Positions 1 to 8,068 of a stretch of 64,000 nt of DNA are shown piece by piece. The notes beneath the pieces were generated by a model. The model was given only the letters and a program-made list of their open reading frames with translations. It had not been told where the DNA came from and ran no database searches. The stretch comes from Mangrovimonas futianensis (GTDB lineage Bacteria > Bacteroidota > Bacteroidia > Flavobacteriales > Flavobacteriaceae): positions 186,001 through 250,000 of the forward strand of contig NZ_JAJJNF010000001.1 of assembly GCF_021245805.1 (NCBI RefSeq), given 5' to 3'. Every line of letters starts with the position of its first letter. Within the stretch, counting starts at the first letter, position 1. Made by a program: the position numbers and the translations under genes.

Positions 1-943
1 ACAAGTCACAAATAAGACGGCACCATTTGGAACCATTTTAATCATATACGAATCCAGGCCAGATGTCACAATAGAAGCAGCAGTTTTGGCATTTAAGGCC
101 AATAATAAGATTCTATTGAAAGGCGGAAAAGAAGCCATAAACAGTAATTTAATTTTAGAAAAATGTTGGCATAAAGCCTTAGAGGAAAATGGCCTCACCA
201 AAGATTGGATTAGATTACTTCATCTCAAACGAGAGGAAACTCAAGAATTTCTTAGAAATCCATCAGAACCATTAGATTTAATAGTGCCACGTGGCGGGGA
301 ACGACTAATTAAATTTGTGAAAGACCACGCTAGTTGTGCCGTACTTGTGAGCGGACGTGGTAATAATTTTTTATATGTTGCTGAAGATGCGAATTGGGAA
401 AAAACTGTTCAGGTGATAGTCAATGCCAAAACGGATAAAATTTCTGCTTGTAACGCTTTGGATAAGGTTTTAATAAGTAAAAACATCCCTAATTATGAGA
501 CTAAGGTTAAAGAGTTGCAACAAATATTAACGAATCTCAAAGTCGATATTTTGGTAGATGGCCAAGTTGGTAAAATTTTGACGGATGCTTCCAAAATTCC
601 AAATCAAGATACCTGGAGTGAAGAATTTTTAGCTTTAAAAATTGTCTTGGCCGAAGTTGAAAATTTAGATGAAGGTATCCATAAAATCAACCAATATTCC
701 GGAGGGCACTCAGCCGCCATTTTAACTGAAAGCAAGGAGAAAGCAGCTAAATTTATGGAGCAAGTAGATAGCGCTGCCGTTTATCATAATGCCTCTACCC
801 GGTTTACAGACGGGGGACAAATGGGTGTGGGTGCTGAATTAGCCATAAGCACAGACAAATTACATCATCGAGGACCTTTGGGCCTTAAACAATTGGTCAC
901 CAACAAATACTACGTTTTTGGTGATGGACACATCAGAAAATAA
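1..943 (+). CDS. proA: Glutamate-5-semialdehyde dehydrogenase (gamma-glutamyl phosphate reductase), 5' truncated by window edge
   Basis: This is the C-terminal three quarters of ProA, which reduces gamma-glutamyl phosphate to glutamate-5-semialdehyde with NADPH in cytoplasmic proline synthesis. The reading frame is open from base 2 and has no internal start that fits the family, so the true start lies upstream of the window. About 313 residues are visible against roughly 400-420 in full-length proteins. Recognisable family blocks are YESRPDVT, LKGGKEA, VPRGG, VNAKTDKISACN (containing the catalytic Cys) and NASTRFTDGGQMGVGAE near the C-terminus. A hairpin terminator follows directly. The tail of this gene is duplicated 2.3 kb downstream at 3213-3268. 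Identification is secure. Confidence 0.96.
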   Translation, partial: QVTNKTAPFGTILIIYESRPDVTIEAAVLAFKANNKILLKGGKEAINSNLILEKCWHKALEENGLTKDWIRLLHLKREETQEFLRNPSEPLDLIVPRGGERLIKFVKDHASCAVLVSGRGNNFLYVAEDANWEKTVQVIVNAKTDKISACNALDKVLISKNIPNYETKVKELQQILTNLKVDILVDGQVGKILTDASKIPNQDTWSEEFLALKIVLAEVENLDEGIHKINQYSGGHSAAILTESKEKAAKFMEQVDSAAVYHNASTRFTDGGQMGVGAELAISTDKLHHRGPLGLKQLVTNKYYVFGDGHIRK

Positions 944-981
944 CTAAAATAGAAAAGCTATCTTCAAGAGATAGCTTTTTT
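926..981 (+). repeat. Direct repeat copy 1: proA 3' end plus terminator hairpin
   Basis: The first 38 bases (926-963) match 3213-3250 with a single mismatch, and both copies continue into the same hairpin stem with slightly different loop. The segment covers the last six codons of proA (GHIRK and stop), the spacer and the terminator. Copy 2 lies at 3213-3268, so the two copies bracket the 983-3051 gene block. Confidence 0.85.
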
Positions 982-982
982 G
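951..982. terminator. Bidirectional hairpin terminator between proA and the convergent lipoprotein gene
   Basis: A stem AAAGCTATCT/AGATAGCTTT with a short loop (TCAAG region) is followed by a T run on the plus strand and preceded by an A run, so it can stop transcription from both proA and the convergent minus-strand gene that ends at 983. Confidence 0.85.
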
Positions 983-1348
983 TTAATAATAATCAATGGA
1001 AGAATTAATTTCATTCTCAGTTACTTTTAAAACAATAATACCTCCCACAATAGCTGGACCTATTATGGCAAGTGCTGTAGACAATTTTTTATCCTTGACT
1101 TTTATTTCCCGAATTTCTTCCTGTTTTAACTCGTAAATAAACTGATTAGAGCCTTCTTCCTTAACTCCATAGTATTTCCCGTCTTCAATTATAATTCTTT
1201 TGAATTTAATGACAGCTCCTGATTTTCCCTGAACTTTGGATGGTAAATTCAGATCAGAAGCAGTTTCTAAACTGACAGGTTTATTTTTATAAACCGTACA
1301 TGACAGCATCATAAGTCCTAAAGCTAGAATTTGAATAAATGTTTTCAT
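983..1348 (-). CDS. Small putative lipoprotein, paralogous to part of the 561-residue lipoprotein at 4529-6214
   Basis: A 121-residue protein of unknown function. Residues 1-17 form a lipoprotein signal ending in a LMMLSC lipobox with Cys17, so it is probably membrane anchored. A soluble stretch (SGAVIKFKRIIIEDGKYYG) is followed by a charged segment and then one hydrophobic segment near residues 92-109 (STALAIIGPAIVGGIIVL). The order of these elements, including the DK..ST...IVGG run before the hydrophobic segment, resembles residues 65-175 of the larger lipoprotein at 4529-6214, so I infer distant paralogy. It sits alone, convergent with proA, and shares the hairpin terminator. Function cannot be assigned. 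Confidence 0.7.
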   Translation of the reverse strand: MKTFIQILALGLMMLSCTVYKNKPVSLETASDLNLPSKVQGKSGAVIKFKRIIIEDGKYYGVKEEGSNQFIYELKQEEIREIKVKDKKLSTALAIIGPAIVGGIIVLKVTENEINSSIDYY

Positions 1349-1480
1349 AACTAAAAATTTTAAAATTAAAGTTTAATAATATATTTAACATGTTCCGCTT
1401 ACTCCAAAGTCCAATAAAGAGGGCAAACGATCTGAAAATTTATTTACAACCTATTTACAGAACAAGCAACTTCTGACCAC

Positions 1481-2398
1481 CTATTCTAATTGCTCTTGCA
1501 ATTGTTTAACTGTTAAACTTGAACCATCAGGACTCCAACCTGGTGGTCCAAAAACATACATAAAAGCCTGGTGAAAATTTTTAGAAGATTTCACATCTCG
1601 CCAAATAGCTATATATCCATGCGTAAGTATATCAAATGGGTTATTAAGATTGGGAGGATGAGTTACCCCATATTCTATTTCAATGGATTCATCATAATCT
1701 CTCCAACTCCCAAATATCTTATCGAAAATGGTAAAAATGCCTCCATGGTTTTTATCAAGATATTCTACATTTTTAGAATGATGCACCTGATGGTGTTTGG
1801 GTGTAATGAAAACGATATTGAAAAACTTCAGTCTAGGACAAAAAGATGTATGAAGAAAAAACTGATAAACCATTTCGATACCATAACAAAATAAAAGCAT
1901 TTCTGGATGAAAGCCAATGGCTGGAATCCAAGCATAGAACAAAGGTTTATATAGTTTCGATCCCCAATCCAATCTAAAGGACGTCCCAAAATTGAAATGC
2001 TCTGAAGAGTGATGAACTATGTGTGAAGCCCACATAAATCTAATCGTATGGTTCCATCTATGTACCCAATAATGGCTAAAATCATCCAAAAAAATACAAA
2101 TGCCCCATAAATACCATGCCCAACCAAAGGATTCATATCCCAAAAAATTCATTCTGACCCCGTCTATTTCTAAATTAAATAAGTGATAACTGAAATAAAA
2201 AATAGCAGCAGCAGAACCAAACTTGAAAACGAACTCCATTAACAAAACACCCGTGGTCATAAAGGAATTCACCAAGAAATCCTTATAACTGTATACATGA
2301 TGCAATCCTTTAAGCTTGCAATACAACCACTCCCCCAAGATAAAAAGAAGGAATATGGGGCTTGACCAAAATACTGGATTTGAAAGAACGATTTCCAT
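1481..2398 (-). CDS. Sterol desaturase / fatty acid hydroxylase superfamily membrane protein
   Basis: This 305-residue integral membrane protein carries the histidine clusters of the fatty acid hydroxylase superfamily: HYWVH at 109-113, HIVHH at 126-130 and HHQVHH at 202-207. In the family these bind a di-iron centre that hydroxylates or desaturates lipids. Several hydrophobic segments flank the clusters (about 10-30, 45-75, 92-108, 155-185). The substrate cannot be told from the sequence; bacterial members act on sterol-like, carotenoid or fatty-acyl lipids. It begins 2 bases after the stop of the secreted protein at 2401-3015, so the two are probably co-transcribed. Confidence 0.88.
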   Translation of the reverse strand: MEIVLSNPVFWSSPIFLLFILGEWLYCKLKGLHHVYSYKDFLVNSFMTTGVLLMEFVFKFGSAAAIFYFSYHLFNLEIDGVRMNFLGYESFGWAWYLWGICIFLDDFSHYWVHRWNHTIRFMWASHIVHHSSEHFNFGTSFRLDWGSKLYKPLFYAWIPAIGFHPEMLLFCYGIEMVYQFFLHTSFCPRLKFFNIVFITPKHHQVHHSKNVEYLDKNHGGIFTIFDKIFGSWRDYDESIEIEYGVTHPPNLNNPFDILTHGYIAIWRDVKSSKNFHQAFMYVFGPPGWSPDGSSLTVKQLQEQLE

Positions 2399-2400
2399 GA

Positions 2401-3015
2401 TTATTGTTTTATTAATTCTACTTTAAAGAATGTCCCCTTCACTGTTACCGATTGACAAATTCCATTGGAATATTTATAAATATTGTAATCTCCATTAGGA
2501 AATTGCACTAGATAGACATGATCTTCTATTTTTTCAATAGGAAGTATACAATGAAATTTATCAGAATAAACCTTTTCAAAACCAGGTTCATTGATGAAAA
2601 GAGGAATCAGATTCTGAGGAATTCTTGAAAAGTGAAGCACTTCCTCTTCCCCTTTGTCATTTAATACATACTTCCCATTTTGCCATTGTATGGATTGATT
2701 GACTTTAATTCGACTATTAATTTTCCTGAATTGCGAAGAATAGAGCAGTTGTCCTTTGGAAAAAATCACCGAATCTTTCCCAGAGGCAATAAAATTGACA
2801 ATGAACCGGGCCTGAACTTTGCTTTTGGCTTCATAAAATACCATGTCTCCCTTTTTTAATTTAGAAACTTTCAAAAAGCCTACTGAAGAATCATTCTTGA
2901 GTACGTTAAACAGTACCTCTTCCTTATGACTATTTGATTTGTTATTGGGCGAAACAATCACCAACAAACAAAAACAAATCACTTTTATAAAACTGAATTT
3001 TAATATAGAAAACAT
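2401..3015 (-). CDS. Secreted protein of unknown function (DUF6134-like), partner of the hydroxylase gene
   Basis: I place the start at 3015 rather than the upstream ATG at 3051, giving 204 residues. The 3051 ATG lies inside a good -7 promoter box (3049-3056), whereas the 3015 Met begins a clean signal peptide (KFSFIKVICFCLLVIV). The mature part is beta-rich with the pattern VGFLKVSKLKKGD, SKVQARFIVNF and a Lys-rich edge, which resembles the DUF6134 proteins found next to desaturase-type genes in Bacteroidota; that family name is from memory and not verified. The stop is 2 bases before the hydroxylase start, suggesting an operon. The function is unknown; a periplasmic role alongside the lipid enzyme is only a guess. 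Confidence 0.65.
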   Translation of the reverse strand: MFSILKFSFIKVICFCLLVIVSPNNKSNSHKEEVLFNVLKNDSSVGFLKVSKLKKGDMVFYEAKSKVQARFIVNFIASGKDSVIFSKGQLLYSSQFRKINSRIKVNQSIQWQNGKYVLNDKGEEEVLHFSRIPQNLIPLFINEPGFEKVYSDKFHCILPIEKIEDHVYLVQFPNGDYNIYKYSNGICQSVTVKGTFFKVELIKQ

Positions 3016-3048
3016 CTTTTTTTGGTTTTGAGATAGTAATGCAATAAC

Positions 3049-3056
3049 CAAAACTA
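3049..3056 (-). promoter_or_regulatory. -7 promoter box TAGTTTTG for the 3015-to-1481 operon
   Basis: On the minus strand this reads TAGTTTTG, a full match to the Bacteroidota -7 consensus TANNTTTG. The expected transcription start is about 7 bases downstream, leaving a short leader before the ATG at 3015. No clear TTTG was found about 19 bases upstream. Confidence 0.5.
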
Positions 3057-3106
3057 CTTAAGATGCTTTTGATTTATTTCCGATTTCATGAGAGCAAGTG
3101 AAATTG

Positions 3107-3196
3107 GGAAGTCCAACGATAATTCCGGACTATCCTAAAACGCCATTTTGGTACTCAGACGGTGTTAGGGAGGTGAATTTTTTAAAACAGGACAAA
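3107..3196 (-). pseudogene. Remnant of the 3' end of an AraC-family regulator gene
   Basis: On the minus strand, read toward the stop at 3130-3132, the sequence encodes FCPVLKKFTSLTPSEYQN and then GVLG, the end of an AraC helix-turn-helix domain. It matches FYSAFKKFTAMTPSEYQN at the C-terminus of the intact regulator at 6667-7794. The match continues about 25 bases beyond the stop (3107-3132 versus 6645-6670). No upstream coding part remains: at about 3200 the sequence switches abruptly to a copy of the proA tail. This is a broken gene fragment. Confidence 0.85.
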
Positions 3197-3212
3197 ATGA
3201 AGATTTGGATGA

Positions 3213-3268
3213 AGGACACATCAGAAAATAACTGAAATAGAAAAGCTATCTCTTGGAGATAGCTTTTT
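3213..3268 (+). repeat. Direct repeat copy 2: displaced copy of proA tail and terminator
   Basis: This copy encodes GHIRK-stop in the same way as the real proA end, with no proA body before it, followed by the same spacer and a slightly diverged hairpin. It joins the AraC remnant at 3107-3196. The pair of copies suggests a past duplication or an insertion by recombination at the proA 3' end. Confidence 0.85.
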
Positions 3269-3269
3269 T
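3239..3269. terminator. Hairpin terminator, duplicate of the proA terminator
   Basis: A perfect stem AAAAGCTATCTC/GAGATAGCTTTT with a 3-base TTG loop, followed by T residues on plus and by a T-rich run on minus. It sits downstream of the radical SAM gene (minus strand, stop at 3319), which it could terminate. Confidence 0.8.
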
Positions 3270-3318
3270 ATTCCGATTCAATGACTAGATTCATGTGAGG
3301 GAATTTATGGTGCAACTC

Positions 3319-4548
3319 TTAATTTACTGGACATCCTGTTTGGCTGAGTGCTTGTAAAGATTCTTTATAGTCCTCGTCTAAAATATTACCAATAGCATTA
3401 TGGCAAAACGAACAGGCATTAATATTTCCATATTGGTCAATATACATGCCTTTTTTACCTCCTAAAAAACAACCTACCCTTCGTTGATAATACTCGTGAT
3501 AGGTAATCACTGGATAATCTAAATAATTGTTTGAAAAATTATAAGCCTCATATAAAGACTCTAATAGTTCAATATTATCAGGTGACAAGGCCGTTTGTTT
3601 GTCCTTATAGTTCCCCACAGGCTTAGACTCTATAAATTGAACATAATGAACCCCTATATTTTTAGCCAAATTCATATATCCTTTCAAATTGTTATTTGAA
3701 ACAAAATCATTTCTCAAACACAGGGAAAAGGCAACTACCAAGTCATTCTTCAAGGCATTTCTAGCTCCTTTTATAGCCCAATAGTAAGCATCTTTATAAT
3801 TTCGGAACGCATTATGGGAACTTTCCTCAAAATGATCTAGGCTAATAAAAATCCCTGTGAGACCAGAGCTTTTTAATTTTTTTGCCGCCTCATTAGTTAA
3901 ACCAAATCCCGAAGTATTGAGCCAAAAGTTTGTTTCTTCTTTGGCTTCTTTCATAAGAGACTCCATAAGGGAAATTTTTAACATAGGCTCCCCCCCTGTA
4001 AAGTGAATTTGACATACTCCTAAATCCTGTAACCTTTCAATAATTATCTTAAAATCAGACTCTGTTAATTTATCTCTTTTATTCAAAAACTCTGATGCAT
4101 AACAATGTTCGCACTGTAACGGACACTTATTGGTGATTGCCAATTGAACATGATTATATCGGTAGGGATTGACATCATTGCTTTTAAAATTTAGAAGTTC
4201 AGAACCGATAAATCTTTTAAATATGTTGTCATTCCATCCCGGGGTATACAAGCTCAAATAATACTTTTTATCTACACGGATCATTTTCTTCAACCTAAAT
4301 GGCCCAAAAAAAGATTTCCTCAATTGAATTAAAAAAACTAGGCTTTTAAACCAATCTAATGGGTTCTTGAAAAGAGAAAAGGCTATAAAAAACAGGGTTG
4401 TTTTCAATTTGAAATGAATCCAATTTTTTCTCCACCCCGAAATAATAGGAGATTCGAACTTTTTAACAACGCCATCTTCCCTATCATTAGTTAAAATAAC
4501 ATTCTTCTTCCCTATTAATGATACCTGACTATTCATGGCCTTGTACAA
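3319..4548 (-). CDS. Radical SAM / SPASM domain protein
   Basis: This 409-residue protein has the radical SAM cluster motif C142-x3-C146-x2-C149 (TNKCPLQCEHCYAS), followed by the expected HFTGGEPML motif. Near the C-terminus GCFLGGKKGMYIDQYGN and INACSFCHNAIGNI form a SPASM-like cysteine region for auxiliary iron-sulfur binding, with a last Cys at 406. Such enzymes use S-adenosylmethionine radicals to modify peptides, proteins or small molecules. The first 130 residues are unusual and include a hydrophobic stretch (about 50-75). The start at 4548 overlaps the lipoprotein gene by 20 bases; Met5 would reduce this to 8. No short precursor peptide gene was found beside it, so the substrate is unknown; the upstream lipoprotein is the obvious candidate partner. 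Confidence 0.85.
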   Translation of the reverse strand: MYKAMNSQVSLIGKKNVILTNDREDGVVKKFESPIISGWRKNWIHFKLKTTLFFIAFSLFKNPLDWFKSLVFLIQLRKSFFGPFRLKKMIRVDKKYYLSLYTPGWNDNIFKRFIGSELLNFKSNDVNPYRYNHVQLAITNKCPLQCEHCYASEFLNKRDKLTESDFKIIIERLQDLGVCQIHFTGGEPMLKISLMESLMKEAKEETNFWLNTSGFGLTNEAAKKLKSSGLTGIFISLDHFEESSHNAFRNYKDAYYWAIKGARNALKNDLVVAFSLCLRNDFVSNNNLKGYMNLAKNIGVHYVQFIESKPVGNYKDKQTALSPDNIELLESLYEAYNFSNNYLDYPVITYHEYYQRRVGCFLGGKKGMYIDQYGNINACSFCHNAIGNILDEDYKESLQALSQTGCPVN

Positions 4549-6214
4549 TATCAGATTTGTAATTTAAAAACTGGAAATAGTATTCTTCTGAAAACTTAGT
4601 AAATGCTTCCTTCTCCCTAAATCTCTTCAATTCTCCAAAATCGGGAGTACCTTTATAATCTCGAATGTAATTGTAGTACCCCCTACTTTTTAAATAAAAT
4701 GTCTGATTTTCACTTTTATTTTCAACATTGAAAAATACTTGAACCTCGTCACCGATGTTTTCTTGTTTTAAGTAAACTTCATCTTGAGTACCCAATAATT
4801 TCGTCACATTTTCACCATAATTAGTAATGGCTTTATTTGGCTGGATAGTTTTTGTTTTTACCGGAAGGTCTTCAGAAAAATCCATTGCCAAGTAATCCAA
4901 TTCCCAAAACATAAAACCCGTTTCCAATTTCAATTCTACGGTATTAGTGCTTACACCCTTCAATGGAATTGAAACCACTAAATCCCTAGTAGCAAGAGGA
5001 CCAACCGTTCCCAAATTTTCAACCAATTCCCATCCATTTAGTGTTTTTACACTTACTGCAAGTGGTATGTGCTGATCGTTAAGCCATCTTTCAATTTTAT
5101 CATATGGTTCATTCTGTTGTTTCTTTTGAAACTCATTATAATAATTCCCAAATTTCTCATTGAATTTTCCATAGATATAATCTAACCAAGGTGAATTTTT
5201 GACAGTAAGTACTAACTTGCCATTGGTCACATCTGCCGGTTTTTCAAATTGAAATATCATTTCTCTTGAAGGTGAATCGGATGAACCTACCCCATCAAAT
5301 TTAAAATCTTTCAAATCGCCTTTTTCCATTATTGGGTCACTAGAAACTCGTTCACCACTTTGCATAACCAACTGGGGCGTTTGTAATTGAGAAATGGTAT
5401 GAGCCTTTCCTTCTTGATCTATCAAAATTTGGTCAGCTCCATCTGCCTCTAAAACCATTAGATGGACATAGTCCGTATAGTCTATTTCTTTAAGCATATT
5501 AGCTATTTTGATTTCAAAAACCCCATCCGAATTAGGTTTAAAAGCTCCCAATGGCAAATAATCATCATGTTGCATATTGGGCGTAATAGTACCAGGGTAT
5601 AGTTCTCCCGTAAATGCATATCCCTGATCATTTTTCACATATACAAAAGGACAGGAACTTTTCATTGCCAAGGCTACCAGACCTGCAACAAGAAAAACCC
5701 CTCCAACAATAGAAACTCCAGTCAAAATGGATGTGACCGTAGATTTAGTTTTATCATATTCATTAAAGGATATTTTGTCCACGTTGTCAAAAGGGATAAC
5801 AACTTTTGAGTTATATTCAAACGTTCGATTATCCTTTAAATAAAAATGCACCTCAATTAATGGTTTCTGTTTCTTTTTACTGTAAAGGATAGATTTTTTC
5901 TTTTCTCTACTCTTTTTATACAAATGTTCACTCGAAATAGACCCAATCTCTCCTGAAAAGGTTTGATTATCCTCATTAACAACCATATTTCTCAGACTCC
6001 AGAACTTTGCTCCAGAATGAATAACCACATACTTTTCAGCAGCATTTAGTCGGTTAATTTCATTTGAGACCTCCTCGTTAGAAACCATAGGAACATCCTG
6101 AACTTTAAAATAAGAGCAGGATATGGATAGATTAAGCACTGCTAATGACGTCAATATTGACATCCATTTCAAAATGTATTGGGGGATCTTAATTAAACTG
6201 CCTGTAGCTTTCAT
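4529..6214 (-). CDS. Large putative lipoprotein of unknown function
   Basis: A 561-residue protein with a lipoprotein signal ending LSISC (Cys33); Met18 is an alternative start that gives a tighter signal. A transmembrane segment lies at about 158-184, followed by SSCPFVYVKNDQGYAFTGELYPGTI, a block I associate with Bacteroidota surface or periplasmic proteins. The rest is beta-rich with no catalytic motif I recognise. Residues 65-175 resemble the small lipoprotein at 983-1348. It overlaps the radical SAM gene by 20 bases, so the two are translationally coupled and probably act together. The role is unknown. Confidence 0.7.
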   Translation of the reverse strand: MKATGSLIKIPQYILKWMSILTSLAVLNLSISCSYFKVQDVPMVSNEEVSNEINRLNAAEKYVVIHSGAKFWSLRNMVVNEDNQTFSGEIGSISSEHLYKKSREKKKSILYSKKKQKPLIEVHFYLKDNRTFEYNSKVVIPFDNVDKISFNEYDKTKSTVTSILTGVSIVGGVFLVAGLVALAMKSSCPFVYVKNDQGYAFTGELYPGTITPNMQHDDYLPLGAFKPNSDGVFEIKIANMLKEIDYTDYVHLMVLEADGADQILIDQEGKAHTISQLQTPQLVMQSGERVSSDPIMEKGDLKDFKFDGVGSSDSPSREMIFQFEKPADVTNGKLVLTVKNSPWLDYIYGKFNEKFGNYYNEFQKKQQNEPYDKIERWLNDQHIPLAVSVKTLNGWELVENLGTVGPLATRDLVVSIPLKGVSTNTVELKLETGFMFWELDYLAMDFSEDLPVKTKTIQPNKAITNYGENVTKLLGTQDEVYLKQENIGDEVQVFFNVENKSENQTFYLKSRGYYNYIRDYKGTPDFGELKRFREKEAFTKFSEEYYFQFLNYKSDIVQGHE

Positions 6215-6666
6215 ACGTTAAGTTATTTAAATTCCACATCGATCTTTTATAGTCATCAACCCGTAACAATTAAGGAAGTAATTTTATGGTTAACCTAGGG
6301 CTGTAAAATTTAATAATGAGAATTTCTAACTATTTCTATAACAAGAGATGAGATAAAGTAGCTGTAGACATTACTCCAATTGATTTGAAGTAATTATTTG
6401 GGTCCTTAATTGGGCCAACTGCCCAAATAAAGAGGTTTTAGAAATTATAATTGGTTTCTTAAATATACAACTTTAAAGCAAGTACTTTATTTTTTGTATC
6501 CACATTTATTCAGGATAGAATCTTAAAATAAGTATATACAATTCATTCTTTAAGTTTGCTTTAGCTTCTCATAATTATATATAAACAAATCTCGCTTTAA
6601 TTATTCTTTCAAAATTCCGAAATCATCTGTTTGGACAATATCTGGAAGTCCAACTATAATATTGGA
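6215..6666. other. 452-bp intergenic region
   Basis: Very AT-rich spacer between the lipoprotein start and the AraC-family stop. I see no convincing short gene on either strand and no TANNTTTG box for the lipoprotein. A small hairpin TTGGGC/GCCCAA at 6410-6426 has no T run and is not a clear terminator. The last 25 bases are homologous to 3107-3132. Confidence 0.5.
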
Positions 6667-7794
6667 CTATACAGAAATACTATTTTGATATTCGGAAGGT
6701 GTCATTGCAGTGAATTTTTTAAATGCAGAATAAAAGGTTGATTTTGAGTTGAAGCCACATTCCAAGCCAATTGATATGATCGTATAGTTTTTAAATGCGG
6801 GATCTCCCAAGAATTCTTTTGATTGTTCAACCCTGAGAGCATTTATATAATCTGAAAAATTATTGTTACCATAAGTATTGACTAATTTTGACAAATGACT
6901 GGAGCTCATCTCAAGATCCTGAGCTAAGCCATTCATGGTTAAATTAGGATCTAGGTATTTTTGGTTATCAACTATAAAGTTGTTGACCTTTTGAAACTCT
7001 TGTTCGTGTTTCTCACTTAAATCAGCCGTTACCAAGTTCATTCTTATTGAATTACCCTTTTCAGCTAAGTTTTGCCTAAGCTTCATACGATCCTTCACTA
7101 CATTAAAACGATAAAGCCCATGATATCCAATCCAATATAAGAGTACAGATGAACTTAATTTCAAAAGGCTGTAAAGCGACTTATCGCCAAAAAAGATATC
7201 AAACACTTTAGCCAACATCCAAAAGAGCATAATGAGTGAACCTAGTTTTAAAAATAATTTGATCCAACTTATATCATCAAAACTCAAAATGTTTCGGTAT
7301 TCATCTTGCCGTTTGAAAACTAAAACACTGCTTTTGTAAAAAACAAACAAACTAAAAGATAAGGTGAAAACATCTTCTATAACAGTATACTTTGCAATAA
7401 GATTTTCATCAACCAACCCATCATTATTTTTAACATAAATAATCAAGCAAACCCTAATAAAGACTTGAACCATAAAGACAATTACGGTAAATCTCATAAA
7501 GGTTTTCACTTTATCCTCAACCTGCAGGAAATATCTTAAAAAAGAAAAGAAAGCAGGCAATATAAACACATGCCATGGAACTAACATTTGTTTTAAAAAG
7601 AAAACATTATTAAAAACCCCATGGTAGGTAATCCATGCCTGTAAATTATTTAAAGCAATGAAAAGAACTGTCAAGTTCAAATAAAAAACAACTTTATGCA
7701 CATTGCTTTTTGATAACCAAGTAATCAAATTAAATACAAAGGCCTGTAAAACACCCGCAATAAGAAAAAAGTTAATTATTGAATTAAAATCCAT
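6667..7794 (-). CDS. Membrane-anchored AraC-family transcriptional regulator
   Basis: This 375-residue protein has about seven hydrophobic segments in its first 235 residues and a C-terminal AraC/XylS DNA-binding domain (about 270-372) with two helix-turn-helix units. The second unit has IISIGLECGFNSKSTFYSAFKKF followed by TPSEYQ, the family signature. This membrane-sensor plus AraC architecture is common in Flavobacteria; the signal sensed is unknown. It is divergent from rpoD. A fragment of a close paralogue survives at 3107-3196, showing that this gene family has been duplicated and lost locally. Confidence 0.9.
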   Translation of the reverse strand: MDFNSIINFFLIAGVLQAFVFNLITWLSKSNVHKVVFYLNLTVLFIALNNLQAWITYHGVFNNVFFLKQMLVPWHVFILPAFFSFLRYFLQVEDKVKTFMRFTVIVFMVQVFIRVCLIIYVKNNDGLVDENLIAKYTVIEDVFTLSFSLFVFYKSSVLVFKRQDEYRNILSFDDISWIKLFLKLGSLIMLFWMLAKVFDIFFGDKSLYSLLKLSSSVLLYWIGYHGLYRFNVVKDRMKLRQNLAEKGNSIRMNLVTADLSEKHEQEFQKVNNFIVDNQKYLDPNLTMNGLAQDLEMSSSHLSKLVNTYGNNNFSDYINALRVEQSKEFLGDPAFKNYTIISIGLECGFNSKSTFYSAFKKFTAMTPSEYQNSISV

Positions 7795-7989
7795 TTGGAA
7801 ATTGACTAGTTAGTTAAAAAAATCCAAGAATTGGAGCCCTTTTCAGTAACTTAATTTACAAAAAAGTATGGTAAATAAATCAATATTAAAATTACATTAA
7901 AAAGACAAAATGTTTACAATTCTGATTTTCAAGTAAATAAAACACCCGATTTGTAATTCAAATATTTCAATTCTACTTTATCTCAATTT

Positions 7990-8020
7990 TTTGTAACATT
8001 TTCTTTTGATTTTACGTATA
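7990..8020 (+). promoter_or_regulatory. Probable rpoD promoter (TTTG-19-TACGTATA)
   Basis: TTTG at 7990-7993 is followed after exactly 19 bases by TACGTATA at 8013-8020. The -33 box and spacing match the Bacteroidota consensus; the -7 box matches TANNTTTG at the TA and one T but deviates at its end. Confidence 0.4.
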
Positions 8021-8068
8021 AATAAAAGCATAGCGCATAAACCTTAATATTATTATTCCATTATTTAG

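Noticed and set aside
983..3051. Insertion sequence or integron between the two proA-tail copies
   Set aside because: No transposase, integrase, terminal inverted repeats or attC-like structure is present; only the direct repeats are seen.
6410..6426. Hairpin TTGGGC/GCCCAA as a terminator or riboswitch
   Set aside because: The stem is only 6 bp, has no T run on either strand and no surrounding conserved structure that I can recognise.
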